Below the pieces are notes generated by a model that was not told the origin of the DNA, ran no database searches, and worked only from the letters and a program-made list of their open reading frames with translations. From Neonectria sp. B-13 (taxonomy: Eukaryota > Ascomycota > Sordariomycetes > Hypocreales > Nectriaceae): a stretch of 64,000 nucleotides of DNA. Positions 44,750-57,740 of this stretch are shown here, piece by piece. Position 1 is the stretch's first letter. Each line of letters opens with the position of its first letter. The stretch is taken from the NCBI GenBank assembly GCA_002682825.1, contig NOKP01000020.1, positions 62,001 to 126,000 on the forward strand, written 5' to 3'. Both the position numbers and the translations under genes were made by a program.

Positions 44750-47224
44750 ATGGCATGCAAGACCTGTCGCGCCCGCAAGATTCGATGCGACCAAGCGCGT
44801 CCAGTCTGCCAGAATTGCAGGCTGCGCGCGAGCCATTGCATATATGCTGGCGAGAGGCGCATCCGTCGTAGCACACATGATGGCTTCTCCACTCGTCGTC
44901 CCTTTCTGTCCGCCACATATCCTCGGACGCCGTCGACAGCCCCCGAGAGCCGGCCTCGTCCAGCAGCGATGGCTGAGGATGGCGAGCCCAGCGAGGAATG
45001 GATATGCGTTGGTGGCATCAATCCCTTTGATAACGGCACCGACACTGCCGTGAACGGCTCAGGCGACGGAGCACACGTGCAGACAACGCTGCAAGCGCGG
45101 CAGAGTCAGACTCGCGACGTGAACCTGGCCGTACAATCTCCGTACAACCCAGACCTCGATCGTCCGTTTGATCTATTGGATCGAATTCTCGAAGGCGACC
45201 CTGGCGTGGAGGTCAGAGGATGTCATCCCGCCGTGTGGATGCGTACCGAAGACGGGGATGAGTACACGGGCCCGTCATCCGGCATCGCCACCATATCTGA
45301 CTTGGGATTGAACTGGCTTCATCAACATGTCCCCGATTCCGACGAGTTGTGCGAGTCCATCCAGGACATCCGGAACACGCTTCTTGCACACCTGAGGCAA
45401 GCAAAATGCACGCCTCTCCCTTGCCCCTCGTCTCCTTCGACTTACTCGACGGGCGATCGCTTGAAGACGATACCCCCTTCGGTTATCAAGAAGTACGTTG
45501 ATGCTTACTTCTCAACTGTCCAGACCATATTTCCCGTGCTGGACCAACGTCAGTTTGAGCTTCAGCTGGCGCGCTTTGGCACCGACCCAAGCTGCAAGTC
45601 ATGCTCTTGGAAAGCCCTGCTCAATGCCGTCTTGGCTTCAGGCTGCCGAGCAGCACTGTCCCACGAGACGGCCGAGTCATTCCAAGAGTCGGGTCGCGAA
45701 TCTTGGGGGTACTTCCAAAACGCTCTCTCTTACGAATCCAACATTGTTCACAGCGCCACAGACCTGATGGGGGTCCAAGCATTCGCTGTCATGACCGTCT
45801 TCGCTCAAGGGCTGTCCAGCCCACAGCGACTAGAGTACACCCTGTGCTCAATCGCTTCACGGCTCGCTCAAGGCATCGCACTGAACCGCCACCCGTCTCA
45901 AGAATGGAATTTGAGCGAAGAGGAAAACTTACACAGGGCACGCACGTTCTGGGTCATATATTGCCTCGACAAGACTATCAGCCTGCGCTGCGGGAGGCCC
46001 TCAGCCCTAGATGATGACGAAATCAGCTGCCCCTTTCCTCGAGGCGTCCGCTTAACCCATCATTGCGATTCCAACAGCAGCTCTGCGGAAGAGGTTGCTG
46101 ACTTTGATTGCTTTCTGTCACTGGCCAAGTTTGCCCGTATCTGTGGCGCCGTGTCCCGACGACTCTACTCAGCTACCGCGCTCAATATGCCTTTTGCTCA
46201 GCTCTCCGGTACCTTGGAACGCCTCATGCAGGACCTTGAGGCATGGAAACAAGCCATTCCACCCGACATTCAGCCTGGGATCCCATTTGGTCGGATTGCC
46301 GATTCCAAGGGGTTGACTCGGTTCCAGCTTGTCGCTTTACATTCCTCTTACTACTATATCATATGTGCCATGTGCCGTAGGTTCACGCCAATGTTCACAA
46401 ACGAAATCCCCTCGCCAAACACTACTCAGAAGACAATGAACTTAAATATAAAGGCAGCGAGAGCCATAGTACTGCTCACCAAACATCTTGACGTGGAAAG
46501 CTTCACTCCTGGATGGTAAGTCGCTGGATGTGCTTTCTTGATACGAATCACAGCGAAAACAAATTGCGCTCTCCTCCAATAAGCTCATTCAACTGACATG
46601 TGTCCCGCTAGGCTCGGCTTCTATTATCCCTTCACGGCCCTTACCACACTTTTCGCCCATGCAGTCACCAGCCCTAACGACACGTCAACTCGCAATGACA
46701 TCGCATTAATGGAAGTTGTCGTTGGATTCTTTGGTCGGCTGGAGTACATCACCTCTGGGGAAGCCGCCTTTACAAAGACGACTGAGTTTGTGCGTCTGGC
46801 TAGGCGCATCGCCGACCGATGTGCAGATGCCGCACGGTCCGAATCTCATCGGCGAGATTCCCGGGACAGTGCCGCGGCAACAAACACAGCCGTCCCGCCG
46901 GCGGCTCGGCCGGAGATGGACGCAATGCCGTTGGATCCGACCAAGGAAATTCGGGCTGGGGACAGAAGCGGCTTCAATATGCTGCCCGATGAACTCCTGA
47001 GCAATGGAAATGGTGACGCCGTCCCTGGGAGAGATGCCGCGTCTGTCCGCCGGCCCGCCGCAGAGCCGGCCGCTGGCAATACCAGAAATGGAAGTCACCA
47101 TGACGATATTTCCTCCCAAGCCCTGTTTACGGATGTCATGAACCTCTTAGACAAGAATGGGTTCGATGTCACTGATGACAACTGGCTCGAGAACTGGACT
47201 CCTCCTCAGCTGACTGGTTCCTAA
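44750..47224 (+). CDS. Zn2Cys6 transcription factor, likely regulator of the BCKDH cluster
   Basis: Exons 44750-46515 and 46612-47224 give 792 residues. The Zn2Cys6 cluster is at the extreme N-terminus: MACKTCRARKIRCD, then CQNCRLRASHC, with a basic stretch ERRIRRS after it. The Fungal_trans domain runs from about residue 245 (IKKYVDAYFSTVQTIFPVLD) through SWKALLNAVLASGCRAAL, FQNALSYESNIVHSATDLMG and FWVIYCLDKTISLRCGRPS to about residue 530. The C-terminal 150 residues are low-complexity and end in an acidic segment (TDVMNLLDKNGFDVTDD), a possible activation region. The start is the only in-frame ATG before the zinc cluster; a further upstream exon is possible. It lies immediately after E2 on the same strand, so a cluster-specific role is a reasonable inference. 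Confidence 0.9.
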
Positions 47225-47796
47225 GTTCCCATGGAGGTATCATAACGGTCTATGGGTCACACGTGTGCTACTGTACAAACACACATACTCATCCATTCCT
47301 TTCAAAGAGTACAGCGCCTAAGACTTGTCGTGTGAACGAATACCACGAACAGCATGTTTTCTCTCGCTCTGGTATACCAGGCTCTGAAGAGTCGATGGCA
47401 GCGGAGCACTCACGTTGGATTGATGCAGCGATGCACTCACGTACTCGAAAGCTGAAAGTTATGGATTTCCACGGCACTTGACGCTTCGACAGTCAGTTTC
47501 TATCGTGTATCATTAATGGTGTGCACAGAAAGGGGCAAAGTCTCCTGAAAATTAGGCATTGGCTCTTTCCGACACGTTTATTCTTCTCTTCTATATACAT
47601 ATATATTTAGAGAGAGAGAGAGTGTGTGTGTGAGAGAGAGAACGAGTTCCTAGTTCAAAACAGTTCTGACAGTTGCAACAAGACTTAATCATTTCCCATG
47701 CATTTGTTAAGCCGAAACGGGCCCGATTCGGGGCCCGTCCCATGCCCGAACCCGAGGATATGGACCAGCCAATGAAATCAACATAAGTGTCCCACA
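47225..47796. other. Convergent intergenic region with microsatellite and CCCGA motifs
   Basis: Contains AG and GT dinucleotide runs at about 47610-47641 and, at 47718-47757, several CCCGA/CCCGAG units (GGGCCCGATTCGGGGCCCG, CCCGAACCCGAG). GGGCCCG-ATTC-GGGGCCCG is nearly palindromic and may form a hairpin. No gene was recognised. Confidence 0.5.
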
Positions 47797-48396
47797 TTAC
47801 ATTGCGGCCAAATCAGGCATGCCCCTCGGTCCAATTTCCTTGCGCTTCATCAAAACCTTTTCGTCTTCTCCCTTGCGAAGTGCGTCAATCAAGGCCTCGG
47901 CGTCAAAATCAGCGCCGATGGGGTTCTTAGAGAATTCGTCACTCAGCATGAAAGCCGTTGCCTTTTCCACTGTGTCGAAATTATCAACTTGGGTTTCTAG
48001 CATGTTACCATCGGGGTCCTTGTAGTAGATGCTGGTGGTGGGTCCGTGGTTGACGCACCAGACAGGGGAAATGCCCCGGTCCTTGCGCTGGCGATACGAC
48101 AAGAGGAGATCTCCCAAAGTCTTGAAACTAAAGGCGATGTGCTCTAGGCCGCACGAATTGGGCCTTTTGGCTTCCGTTTCCGGGATCCCAATCAGCGCGA
48201 TGCGGTGGTGCTCTTCGTCGAAGGTAATGAACGAGATCATGTCATTGGCATATGTGACATTGCCACCAAGAAAGCTGGTGTAGAATTCTTGCATGGGCTT
48301 CAGACTGCCCGTCCTTAGGACAACATGAGCCAACTCAGCAGGTGGAAGGACCTTGGAGCTGGGAGCATCAAAATCGGGTGTGATTGATTGCGCCAT
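47797..48396 (-). CDS. VOC-family protein, extradiol dioxygenase-like
   Basis: Single-exon gene of 199 residues with the vicinal-oxygen-chelate fold. Candidate metal ligands are His24 (AELAHVVLRT), His86 (CGLEHIAFSF) and Glu134 (DPDGNMLETQVD), the 2-His-1-Glu set of extradiol ring-cleaving dioxygenases. The segment YYKDPDGNMLE is the usual VOC signature. Fungal proteins of this shape are often annotated as biphenyl-2,3-diol 1,2-dioxygenase-like, but the fold also covers isomerases and glyoxalases. No signal peptide is seen. A neighbouring FAD hydroxylase and a fumarylacetoacetate-hydrolase remnant make an aromatic ring-cleavage role plausible. Confidence 0.8.
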   Translation of the reverse strand: MAQSITPDFDAPSSKVLPPAELAHVVLRTGSLKPMQEFYTSFLGGNVTYANDMISFITFDEEHHRIALIGIPETEAKRPNSCGLEHIAFSFKTLGDLLLSYRQRKDRGISPVWCVNHGPTTSIYYKDPDGNMLETQVDNFDTVEKATAFMLSDEFSKNPIGADFDAEALIDALRKGEDEKVLMKRKEIGPRGMPDLAAM

Positions 48397-49233
48397 GTCG
48401 GGTAGTGATATCCAAAGACTTGAACGATGATGTATGGAAAGAAGGGTAACTGCTCTGCTGAAGACAGAACGCGAGCCATATGTACCTACACAAATACGTC
48501 TAGATCAAGAATTTGACGTCATACTGGACTAAGACCATGCGACCCCATCAGTGGCATTGGCCATCTCCCCGAACTCTCCTTACCCCCATCCCCCTCCCCC
48601 GCACCCCGGTGATGGAAGCCGAAGCCGAATCCGAGGAATCTACGGTCAAGAGTTTGGAAGAACGCGGTTATTTTTCCTTTGTTGAATTGAACAGCGATCA
48701 TCATGGGGTCGAGGCCGCGCCGCGTGGGCATTTCATCCTCGATCTCTGTACCATCTTCTGCTAATCCTTCTTTTCTCCCCCTTATTACAATTCTTGTCGC
48801 ATTAAGTAGCTGGTTGCAAATGAAGTCATACGAAATCTCTTGTTTTTTCTTATCCAGAGGTTGGAAAAGCATCTATCTTCGAGGGACATGAGGGTCTACA
48901 AGGTGGCGGCACCGATGTTGCCACTGAGCTAGCTAGAGAGCTTGAGTGGCGACAGCCCTTTAACAGGCAACCTAGATGACGCTGTTCATAATTAGTTACT
49001 AGTATCTGGATGTCCGCTTCATCGAAGGCGAGTTGCTGCTGGCGCAGAGTCAAAAAAACACAGTTTTCTTCCCAACTTTGAGCATTTTAAACCCCAATGC
49101 TTCCACGGTTGTCAAGCTATTCATAATAGGCACTCGGGTTGCGTTATGTATTGACATGAGATGGACCGTATGACAACTCTAACCGCAACTCGGAGACCAT
49201 GTATCAGAACTACATGCCAGACGAGCAAGCGCT
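48397..49233. promoter_or_regulatory. Upstream region of the VOC gene
   Basis: Contains a short GCCGAAGCCGAATCCGAG array at 48617-48636, about 220 bp upstream of the VOC start. An ORF on the minus strand at 48519-48872 has no recognised similarity and no support. The 3' end of the large regulator gene follows. Confidence 0.45.
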
Positions 49234-51983
49234 TCACACACAGAAAGCCAGAAGGTCCAGGTCGTCAAGGGAAATTCCGCCACTTTCTCCAAACACACCG
49301 CTGTCGAGAGCCACGCTCCTATCACTGAACCAGTTCTGAGAGTGGAATAAACCCAAATCATTCTCCTGGGAGAAGAAGCTTGGGGCAATCGCGTGGCCTG
49401 CCATCACCGTACCCCCGTCTGGTGTCACTACACTCGGAAAGTCCTTGCATGAACCTGCTTCTTCTATTTCAGTCGACTCTCTCGTGACCTCATCGCTCGT
49501 CGACGCTTCAGCCATTTCCATCCCGGTCGTACATAAGGGGTCGCTGTAAGCATCCTTTTCTGCATTCAACTCTTGATCGGGAGCCGTGTCCTTGGTCACG
49601 ACGCCGCGTAAGAGTCTTGGTAAAGCCTGATCTGTTGGTAATCGACCCGTGCCCAAAGACACATCAAGGATAAAGGCGATACGCAGATACCAAAATGGCC
49701 TGGACATGAGTACTTTGAGAAAGTCATTGATGTCTGTGCCTCGAGAGGGATGGCCAGCGCCTGGACGTCGGGCTGTCATGGCGTGTTCAATCCTCACGCG
49801 GCCGACGATGGACTGAATTGTATCGCTAACCCAATCAACCCCTTCATAGTGCTGCCTATATGTTTCCATGGCTTTGGTGAGTATATGGAGACAATGGCGC
49901 TTCAATTTGAGTTGTCTTGCGGGATTCTCCGGCGGCGGTTGAGACAGTATTTCCACATCAATGATGTTAAGTAATAAAGGCAACGCGGTGCAGTTGATGG
50001 CACTAATGGGTAACCAACGAGCCAGCCGAAGTCGAAGAAGCTTATCCAAACAGCCTGTTGTGCCCATGGCGGCGTTCTGAAGCTCTAGGCGATTATTATT
50101 GAGGACCAATACATCACTCGACACCAAGTTAGCGGACTCGACAGTCAGTTCAAGAAGTCTGTAATGAGTCAAAACAATCTTCGAGGAGCTAGACGAGGAA
50201 TGTTAGCTTCAACAAAATCATGCAAAATGAAAAGAGCATACACGCACTAATAGTACATTTTTAACACGGTGGTGAATAGTACCACCGAGTCGTGCTGCCC
50301 TGTTTGATGATCGGCAAACGATTCGCGAGACTGCGGAAACCGTGCTTTGGCCTCCTCGTGCCACCTTTCAAGGGCAATCTTGCAGTTTTGAATGCATGCG
50401 CCATCTTTGACTCGAGCCTCACTACTACTGAACCCGTCCTGGACAGGAAACATGGACTCGAGGGCTCCGGTAAGAAGAATGCACAACTCTACGAGAAGCT
50501 GGAGAATTGTCGCTAGCTGCATCTTGACTGCTGGCTCATGCACCGTGCTCCGGTGGGTTTCATTGGCCAAATCAGAGGAGCCGAGAGTAGAACTGTGCAG
50601 GAAATCAAAATGTCGCCGGGTGATCTGGATTTCGCGGCGCAAGTTGAGGCTGAGCATGTGGTCCCGAATGATACAGCACCACCATAGCCTTTTGAGCGTG
50701 GCTTGATGTTCGACATCATCCCCAAAACACTCGTAACGGTCGGCTTCGGCATCTTTGGCGTACTGGATGGCAATTGAAAGCCAGGGGACGTACGGCTTAT
50801 GGACAAGCCGGCAGGGTGTGATTCCCCATGACGCTAGTAAAAGTGCGGCCTGAGAGATGGCAATCGAAGACGACTCCGCTTCAAGATCGAACAAATGTTT
50901 GGCTCGCCGGTGAAATGTTGCGCGGGCTTGACGCATATTGGAAAGGCCAAGGCAACTGATCGTTTCGTGAGATATGAACTTCGGGTAGATTAGCTGCGAG
51001 TAGTCCAACCCTTTGAGCAACTTGCGGATTCATCTTACATTGCAACATGCAAACAACATGGATTGAAAGAGGAGCAGGGAGACCTTCTGGCCGGAGACGC
51101 GAGCATTCGGGTCTTGACAGAAGGTATCCCAAAAGTCACCCTCGTTGAGGATTGGGAGAATGGGATGTAGATGCAGAAAGTATTGCCGCATAAACTCATT
51201 GAGAAGTGGACGGCATGGAACGTGAAGACAGCCTTGCATCTCGAGAAAGCAGACATCATGGGTTGGAAGCAGTGAGAGGTTACTGATGCTTAGGAAAGGG
51301 TAATAGGAATACGTGACATAGGAGGAATGGTAAAGCGTCGGGAGTCCTTTCCAAGGTGGATCGAGAATCTCATCGTGGAAAGCTGTTGGAATGTCTAATG
51401 CCGCCGAGTCCATGTTCACCTGCGGCATTTCATCGACCTCATCGGCGCAGCTTGTTTGAGGAATGAGGGCACATGATCCCTGAAACTCATCGTCATTGAC
51501 GACAGGGGACAGCGGAGAGCAGTCGCCGATCTTAAAAGGGTCTTTATCAGGACCGGTCTCGGCGGCTGTGGCAGTATCGGTTTGCAATCCGTTGGTGGGC
51601 TCCGAGGCTACACCACTGTTTGCTTCGTGTTCGTTGCCGTGGCGGTTCGGGGAGGTGGTCTTGTCTATGCGTAGGTCCGCCTGGGGTAGGGTGGTTTCTG
51701 GGCTCTGTCGACGGGATACATGCCTGTCATCGGTGAGAGATCGTTCGTGAACCTTCATGCGCCATCTAGATGATCAGAAAAGCTGTGCAGACGGGTTGTT
51801 TCAAGATGTTCAATGATGGACTCACTGTCGACGCTTCGGTTTGGAGACTTCGCATTTTTCGCCGTCAAGATGGCAGTTGGTGCACGACCCCCTGTGAAGA
51901 GACACGTCGCATCTGATCTTTCTTTTTCGGCAATTTAGGCATGCATGCGTTGCGCGCTTGCGACCGTTTGTCACAAGAATCAT
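49234..51983 (-). CDS. CTF1-like Zn2Cys6 transcription factor
   Basis: Exons 51983-51826, 51765-51039, 50993-50248 and 50188-49234 keep frame and give 861 residues. The zinc cluster (residues about 15-45) reads CLNCRKRKIRCDV and CTNCHLDGEKC after a basic RKR. A low-complexity linker of about 150 residues follows. The middle homology region has PLLNEFMRQYFLHLHPILPI, SLLLFQSMLFACCN, FHRRAKHLFDLEAES and AISQAALLLASWGI. These segments resemble cutinase transcription factor 1 beta-type regulators, a group that includes fatty-acid and hydrophobic-substrate activators. A further conserved block is LKRLWWCCIIRDHMLSL. It lies between the VOC gene and the FAH fragment and starts head to head with the latter, so it may regulate the aromatic-type genes. 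Target assignment is inference. Confidence 0.88.
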
Positions 51984-52259
51984 TGCGGAGCACCCGACTA
52001 GGGAGGGTGTGAGTTCTCGGGGTGGTATGCAGAGTATCGGGTGCTAGAGTTGCGTGGTAGCACAGACGTGAATGAAATCATAAGTGGCGTGGCTAGGAAG
52101 TGCTTGTTCAGGACTGGAGTGCGACCGCGGCTTGGACGATAACCGTCTACTTACACACCAGTCTTTTTGTCTGAGACGTGATCAAAAAGTGAACTCCCAC
52201 GTGAAGTTCTGCCATGGTTGCCACCGCTGGTGTCGATATCAGGATGTGTCGATCTTACG

Positions 52260-52296
<37 letters not shown>

Positions 52297-52453
52297 GTGG
52301 GTGTACGCAATGTGAGGTCTCGGCCGAGAGGCTCAACCTACCTGGGTAGAACCAACATGCAGTGGCGAACCATAGAGGAAGGACTTTCCACTCTTCAATT
52401 GAGCTAATAGACTAGTAGGAAACTCTCATGGCAGCTGTAGGAGTGCTGAGCTG
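51984..52453. promoter_or_regulatory. Upstream region of the CTF1-like regulator
   Basis: 470 bp containing a perfect CCCGAG array (52261-52296). No gene supported; ORFs across the array are artefacts of its repetitive composition. Confidence 0.5.
52261..52296. repeat. (CCCGAG)6 array
   Basis: Six perfect head-to-tail copies of the hexamer CCCGAG, about 280 bp upstream of the CTF1-like regulator start. Confidence 0.95.
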
Positions 52454-52747
52454 ATGATGACTGCCGCCTCCGCTATCCCAGACCCGAGGATGTTGAGGAT
52501 GGAGTGTTTCGTAAATGGGCAGAAGAGGCAGTCAACCCTAGTTGAGGATCAAATATTTGACATCCCAAAGGTCCTCGAGCACTTAACTCAAGGAAAGACT
52601 GTGCGTAAAGGAACTGTAATTCTAACTGGTACTCCGAGTGGTGTAGCAGCGTTCATGAAACCCCCACAATGGCTGCAGGATGGGGATGTTGTGGAAGTCA
52701 GCGTCAATAAGATTGGGCGCATTAGCAATAGAATTAAATTCGAGTAA
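52454..52747 (+). pseudogene. Fumarylacetoacetate-hydrolase-family C-terminal fragment
   Basis: The frame encodes LVEDQIFDIPKVLEHLTQGK, then GTVILTGTPSGVAAF, and QDGDVVEVSVNKIG to the stop. This is the C-terminal quarter of the FAH fold, including the conserved VILTGTPSG loop. Family members are 280-330 residues; the metal-binding Glu-x-Glu and the N-terminal half are absent, and upstream DNA is regulatory or repetitive. The ATG at the start gives an unrelated leader. It is probably the remnant of a ring-fission-product hydrolase that would have followed the dioxygenase, unless it is the last exon of something disrupted upstream. Confidence 0.75.
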
Positions 52748-53357
52748 GGACTTTGAATTATCAATCAAGCCCACAGCCATGAAATCTAGGACCTAGCTAC
52801 CCGAGCCGAACAGGCCGCGTTGTCTCGGCCCTTCTAAATTAAGACTACCAGTACTTTGACCCATCATACTCCTTGACGTGCCTCTGACTGATAGGTCGAT
52901 TCCTTCCAACTGCGCAGCAGACGCTGTGGTAACGAGGCAGCAGAAACAGAGGGGGTGATGCCTATAGCCACCATGCTGAGAAAATGACTCCGGTCCGGGG
53001 CGCAGGCCGTTCGGCGTGACCCGCTAGACTCGGGTATCGGTTGAAATGATTTGACTGGATGCCCGATGGCCTTACCTCTTGGGGATCGACGGCATACTAA
53101 TTCAGTAGTCCGAGTCCGAGGTCTTCTGATTTGGTTTGGGGTCGGGTGGGTGCAGCATTCCCCAGCCACGGAGCAAACGACACCCCCTTTCCCCAACCCT
53201 TCCCCACTTGGTGTTCAAGCTTGAGCCAGTAATTCATGCCAGCCTCGAGTCTCTCCATGGTTTTATATCTGCCCTTCCCGTTGCATGCCTGTATTGAAAT
53301 ACATCACACTTAACTCCCACAAGTAAACAGATTCTCAACGTCCGGCCTACATTCGAC
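52748..53357. promoter_or_regulatory. Upstream region of the FAD monooxygenase
   Basis: 600 bp including a GTCCGAGTCCGAGG repeat at about 53106-53119, GACTCGGG at about 53027, and a TATATC-like sequence at about 53266, roughly 90 bp before the ATG. No gene was recognised; a 110-codon minus-strand ORF has no similarity I know. Confidence 0.45.
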
Positions 53358-55213
<1,856 letters not shown>

Positions 55214-55884
55214 GTAGAAATCTGTAAGCTGGTTGAGTACGATATCTAGCGGTTTGCGGAGCCTATACCTAAGTTCATTCTACTAGCCCTCGGCTTCAAG
55301 CGAGAAGCCAATCAACTCCAGTCAGAAGCGTTTCTTGAGGCAAGATGGTGTGGCAAATTTCAATAATCTGGTTGCTCTACCTGTTGATCATTCATTTGTA
55401 TCAGAAGTGAAACCGTGCCTTCCTACAACCCGCTCATTCAGTGCCCCGTGACTAGAACAGATCTAGTCTCTTGCGAATGGAAAGTTCAAGCCCACGTCTT
55501 CATGCAAGCCTTCCTATTTTCCTCTAAACTATAACTTCAATCAGTGACATAGGCCTGTAAATCGAGGCACCGGTCTCGGTCATGGTACGATCCATCGGTG
55601 GTATTGCTTGTCCCGCCGAAACCTAGGCAGCTAGAAATGGGGGTGACTTTACCCCGGGCGGTTCGCTTGTTTAAACGGCTCTGATCGGTTGCTGCTGGGT
55701 ATCATTATCATTACCTGATACTCACTTTTACCTTCTTACACCTTAGACTTGAGCGCTGCTAACACCGCTATAATACTATACCTCTAAATTCATTGCCGAT
55801 ACACTCTTTGGAATCGCCAAAACCGGCCGGACCCATCTACCCCCTCACCAAATCACCCGGCTCAGTGTCGCACGATTGAATCAG
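55214..55884. other. Intergenic, no gene seen
   Basis: 670 bp with the 3' flank of the monooxygenase and the lost promoter of the nitroreductase pseudogene. No ORF is supportable. Confidence 0.5.
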
Positions 55885-56415
55885 GGCGATCGTCAAGGAG
55901 ACAACTCTTCACACGACCTCAGCATTCAACTCCCAATCCTATCGTCTTCTTGTTGTCTTTGGAGCCCAACACGACAAGCTATAGGGTATAACTACCAACA
56001 CCCTTTAAGGCATTGTTCCCAAGGACAGCTGGCCACGCACGGCCGATCGTATAGCCATATTCAAAAATACCGCGGGCACTGTCCTCTTCTTCGATGACGA
56101 TGACAGCATCCATCAGATGCAAGCTCAGTTCCCGGCTTTCGCGGACAAGTTCCCCATTTTCACCACGCACAGCCTGGCCATGCAACAGTAGCTTTTGTAG
56201 ACCAGCCTTGAACTTGAGGGACTTGGGACCAACCGACCGGTACAGCATTACAATACACTCATAGATGACAAAGCCGCCATGACGTGGGATATACCTGCCA
56301 GTTGGAAGCCGAATGCCCAGTTTGTCGTTGGTGGACGCAGTGGAGAGCCAGACGAGAAGTGATCCAAGCCTATCAAGGAGGACGTTGAGGTATTTTGGCG
56401 CTCAAGCCCATAGCA
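55885..56415 (+). pseudogene. Nitroreductase-family pseudogene
   Basis: One forward frame reads like a fungal nitroreductase (Frm2/Hbn1 type) with stops read through. Segments are VKETTLHTTSAFNSQSYRL, FGAQHDKL, ADRIAIFKNTAGTVLFFDDD, then FPIFTTHSLAMQQ, TSLELEGLGTNRPVQHYN and TWDIPASWKPNAQFVVGG. In-frame stops occur near 55982, 56003, 56189, 56198 and 56359. The two at about 56190 replace residues that are usually polar and Trp, consistent with G-to-A/C-to-T change. About the first 25 residues and start codon are also missing. The family reduces nitro groups and lipid or quinone substrates with NAD(P)H and FMN. It is not functional here. Confidence 0.85.
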
Positions 56416-56948
56416 CCTGAGCGGAGACATAGTAATCGGATTTCTGTGTTACAATCTAGAGCCATGCGCCTACTTTACATGCTACAAGTATCATTCATGT
56501 TCCCGTTCGTATGTCTTGGTTTCGTCAGCGAGGTTATCCAGACTTTGGCCACAGGCCTGACCAAGAACGGTCCCGACCGTCATTGAGCTCCCGGCGGTGG
56601 TCTGTGGGCCAAGCCCGAGCCCGAGCCCGAACCCGAACCCGGACCCGAACCCGGACCAGACCTGGATAGCCCCAAGGGACGTCGCTCATCGTCGGCGTGC
56701 CTCAACCTCCCGTCGAAGTCCATCATTTCTCAATGTGCACATGTAGTATAGAGTGATAATATAGGAGGCCCTGATGCCGCTATATCTGTCTTCGTAATTG
56801 ATCTTCTTATCCATGCTAGCCATTCTATTCATTCTTGATTCACATCTGCTCGACTTCTTGTTTCTTTTGCTGCATCCGCTACGTCTTGGTTACCTCGTTC
56901 GTTGTAATATTTTGCGATCGAAAAAGCACCTAGTCGCTGTTCTTAACC
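56416..56948. promoter_or_regulatory. Upstream region of second NTF2-like gene
   Basis: Contains a CCCGAG/CCCGAA/CCCGGA array (56612-56657) about 290 bp before the ATG at 56949, followed by a pyrimidine-rich stretch. No gene was recognised. Confidence 0.5.
56612..56657. repeat. Degenerate CCCGAG array
   Basis: Reads AGCCCGAGCCCGAGCCCGA, then CCCGAACCCGGACCCGAACC. Copies decay from CCCGAG to CCCGAA and CCCGGA along the array. Confidence 0.85.
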
Positions 56949-57536
56949 ATGAGCTACGTTACCGAAGCCACCGCATGGTTGTCTGATGACATTAATGATC
57001 ATGTCAAGGCTCTCATCGCAAGGTTTTACGAGCTTGCGGACTCTAAACAGTCAGACGCGGGCCACCTAATGGCATCTGAGGTTTTCACTAACGACGCCGT
57101 GCTGATCTCGCCTCAAGGGAAGATGGCCGGGTTTACAGGTAATGCCAATCATCTACACTTCTGTCCCGTCCCACTCTTAACCTCTTTCAATATAGAAATA
57201 TCAAAAAGTAGAGACACCGCTTGGTCAGTTGTGGCGTCAAGGAGGCATACTATCAGTAAAGCATTCGCAGGTGGCGCAAAGTCTCCTGAATTAGCACTCC
57301 TTGGAGCTGTCAATATGGGTTTCACCAACGGGAAAGGCGTGACGTCTCCATTCGCGGTCCATATCAAGCTCACCGACCTCAATGCCCCTCCATCTCAACT
57401 TCGCATAACTTTTATGGAGGTCTTTGCAGTAAGTATGTTTACCCTATTTTCTTAGCCGGCCAAGTACATAAGTTGAGACTTTGTTTTACCTTAGGATGGA
57501 ATGGTTATATCGAAAGCATTAGCCAGCAGTAGCTAA
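56949..57536 (+). CDS. NTF2-like (SnoaL-type) small protein 2
   Basis: Exons 56949-57138, 57196-57428 and 57495-57536 give 154 residues. The N-terminal helices (DDINDHVKALIARFYELAD) lead into HLMASEVFTNDAVLISPQGK and then strands SWVVA-like AWSVVASRRHTIS, INMGF-like and PSQLRITFMEVFA, the order of an NTF2-like barrel. The insertion GGAKSPELALLG and the absence of a clear catalytic pair prevent a functional call. In aromatic-catabolic or polyketide clusters such proteins act as dehydratases, isomerases or accessory proteins. It shares no close similarity by eye with the NTF2-like protein at 27532. It lies downstream of the FAD hydroxylase on the same strand, with a dead nitroreductase between them. 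Confidence 0.75.
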
Positions 57537-57740
57537 AGCATAGATGAAATCAATTGGGAGGTCTTGGCATTTTTGGCACCGCAAGATCTTATGGACACGC
57601 CTCTGGAGAGGCATCAATCAATTTCTTCATCTGACGATAAAAGATGAACCTAGAAATTCTCATACATGTTCCATATATAAAATACAGAAACAATATACTC
57701 TTAGAGCATTAGCATCCTTCCAGCTAATATATATTTAGCT

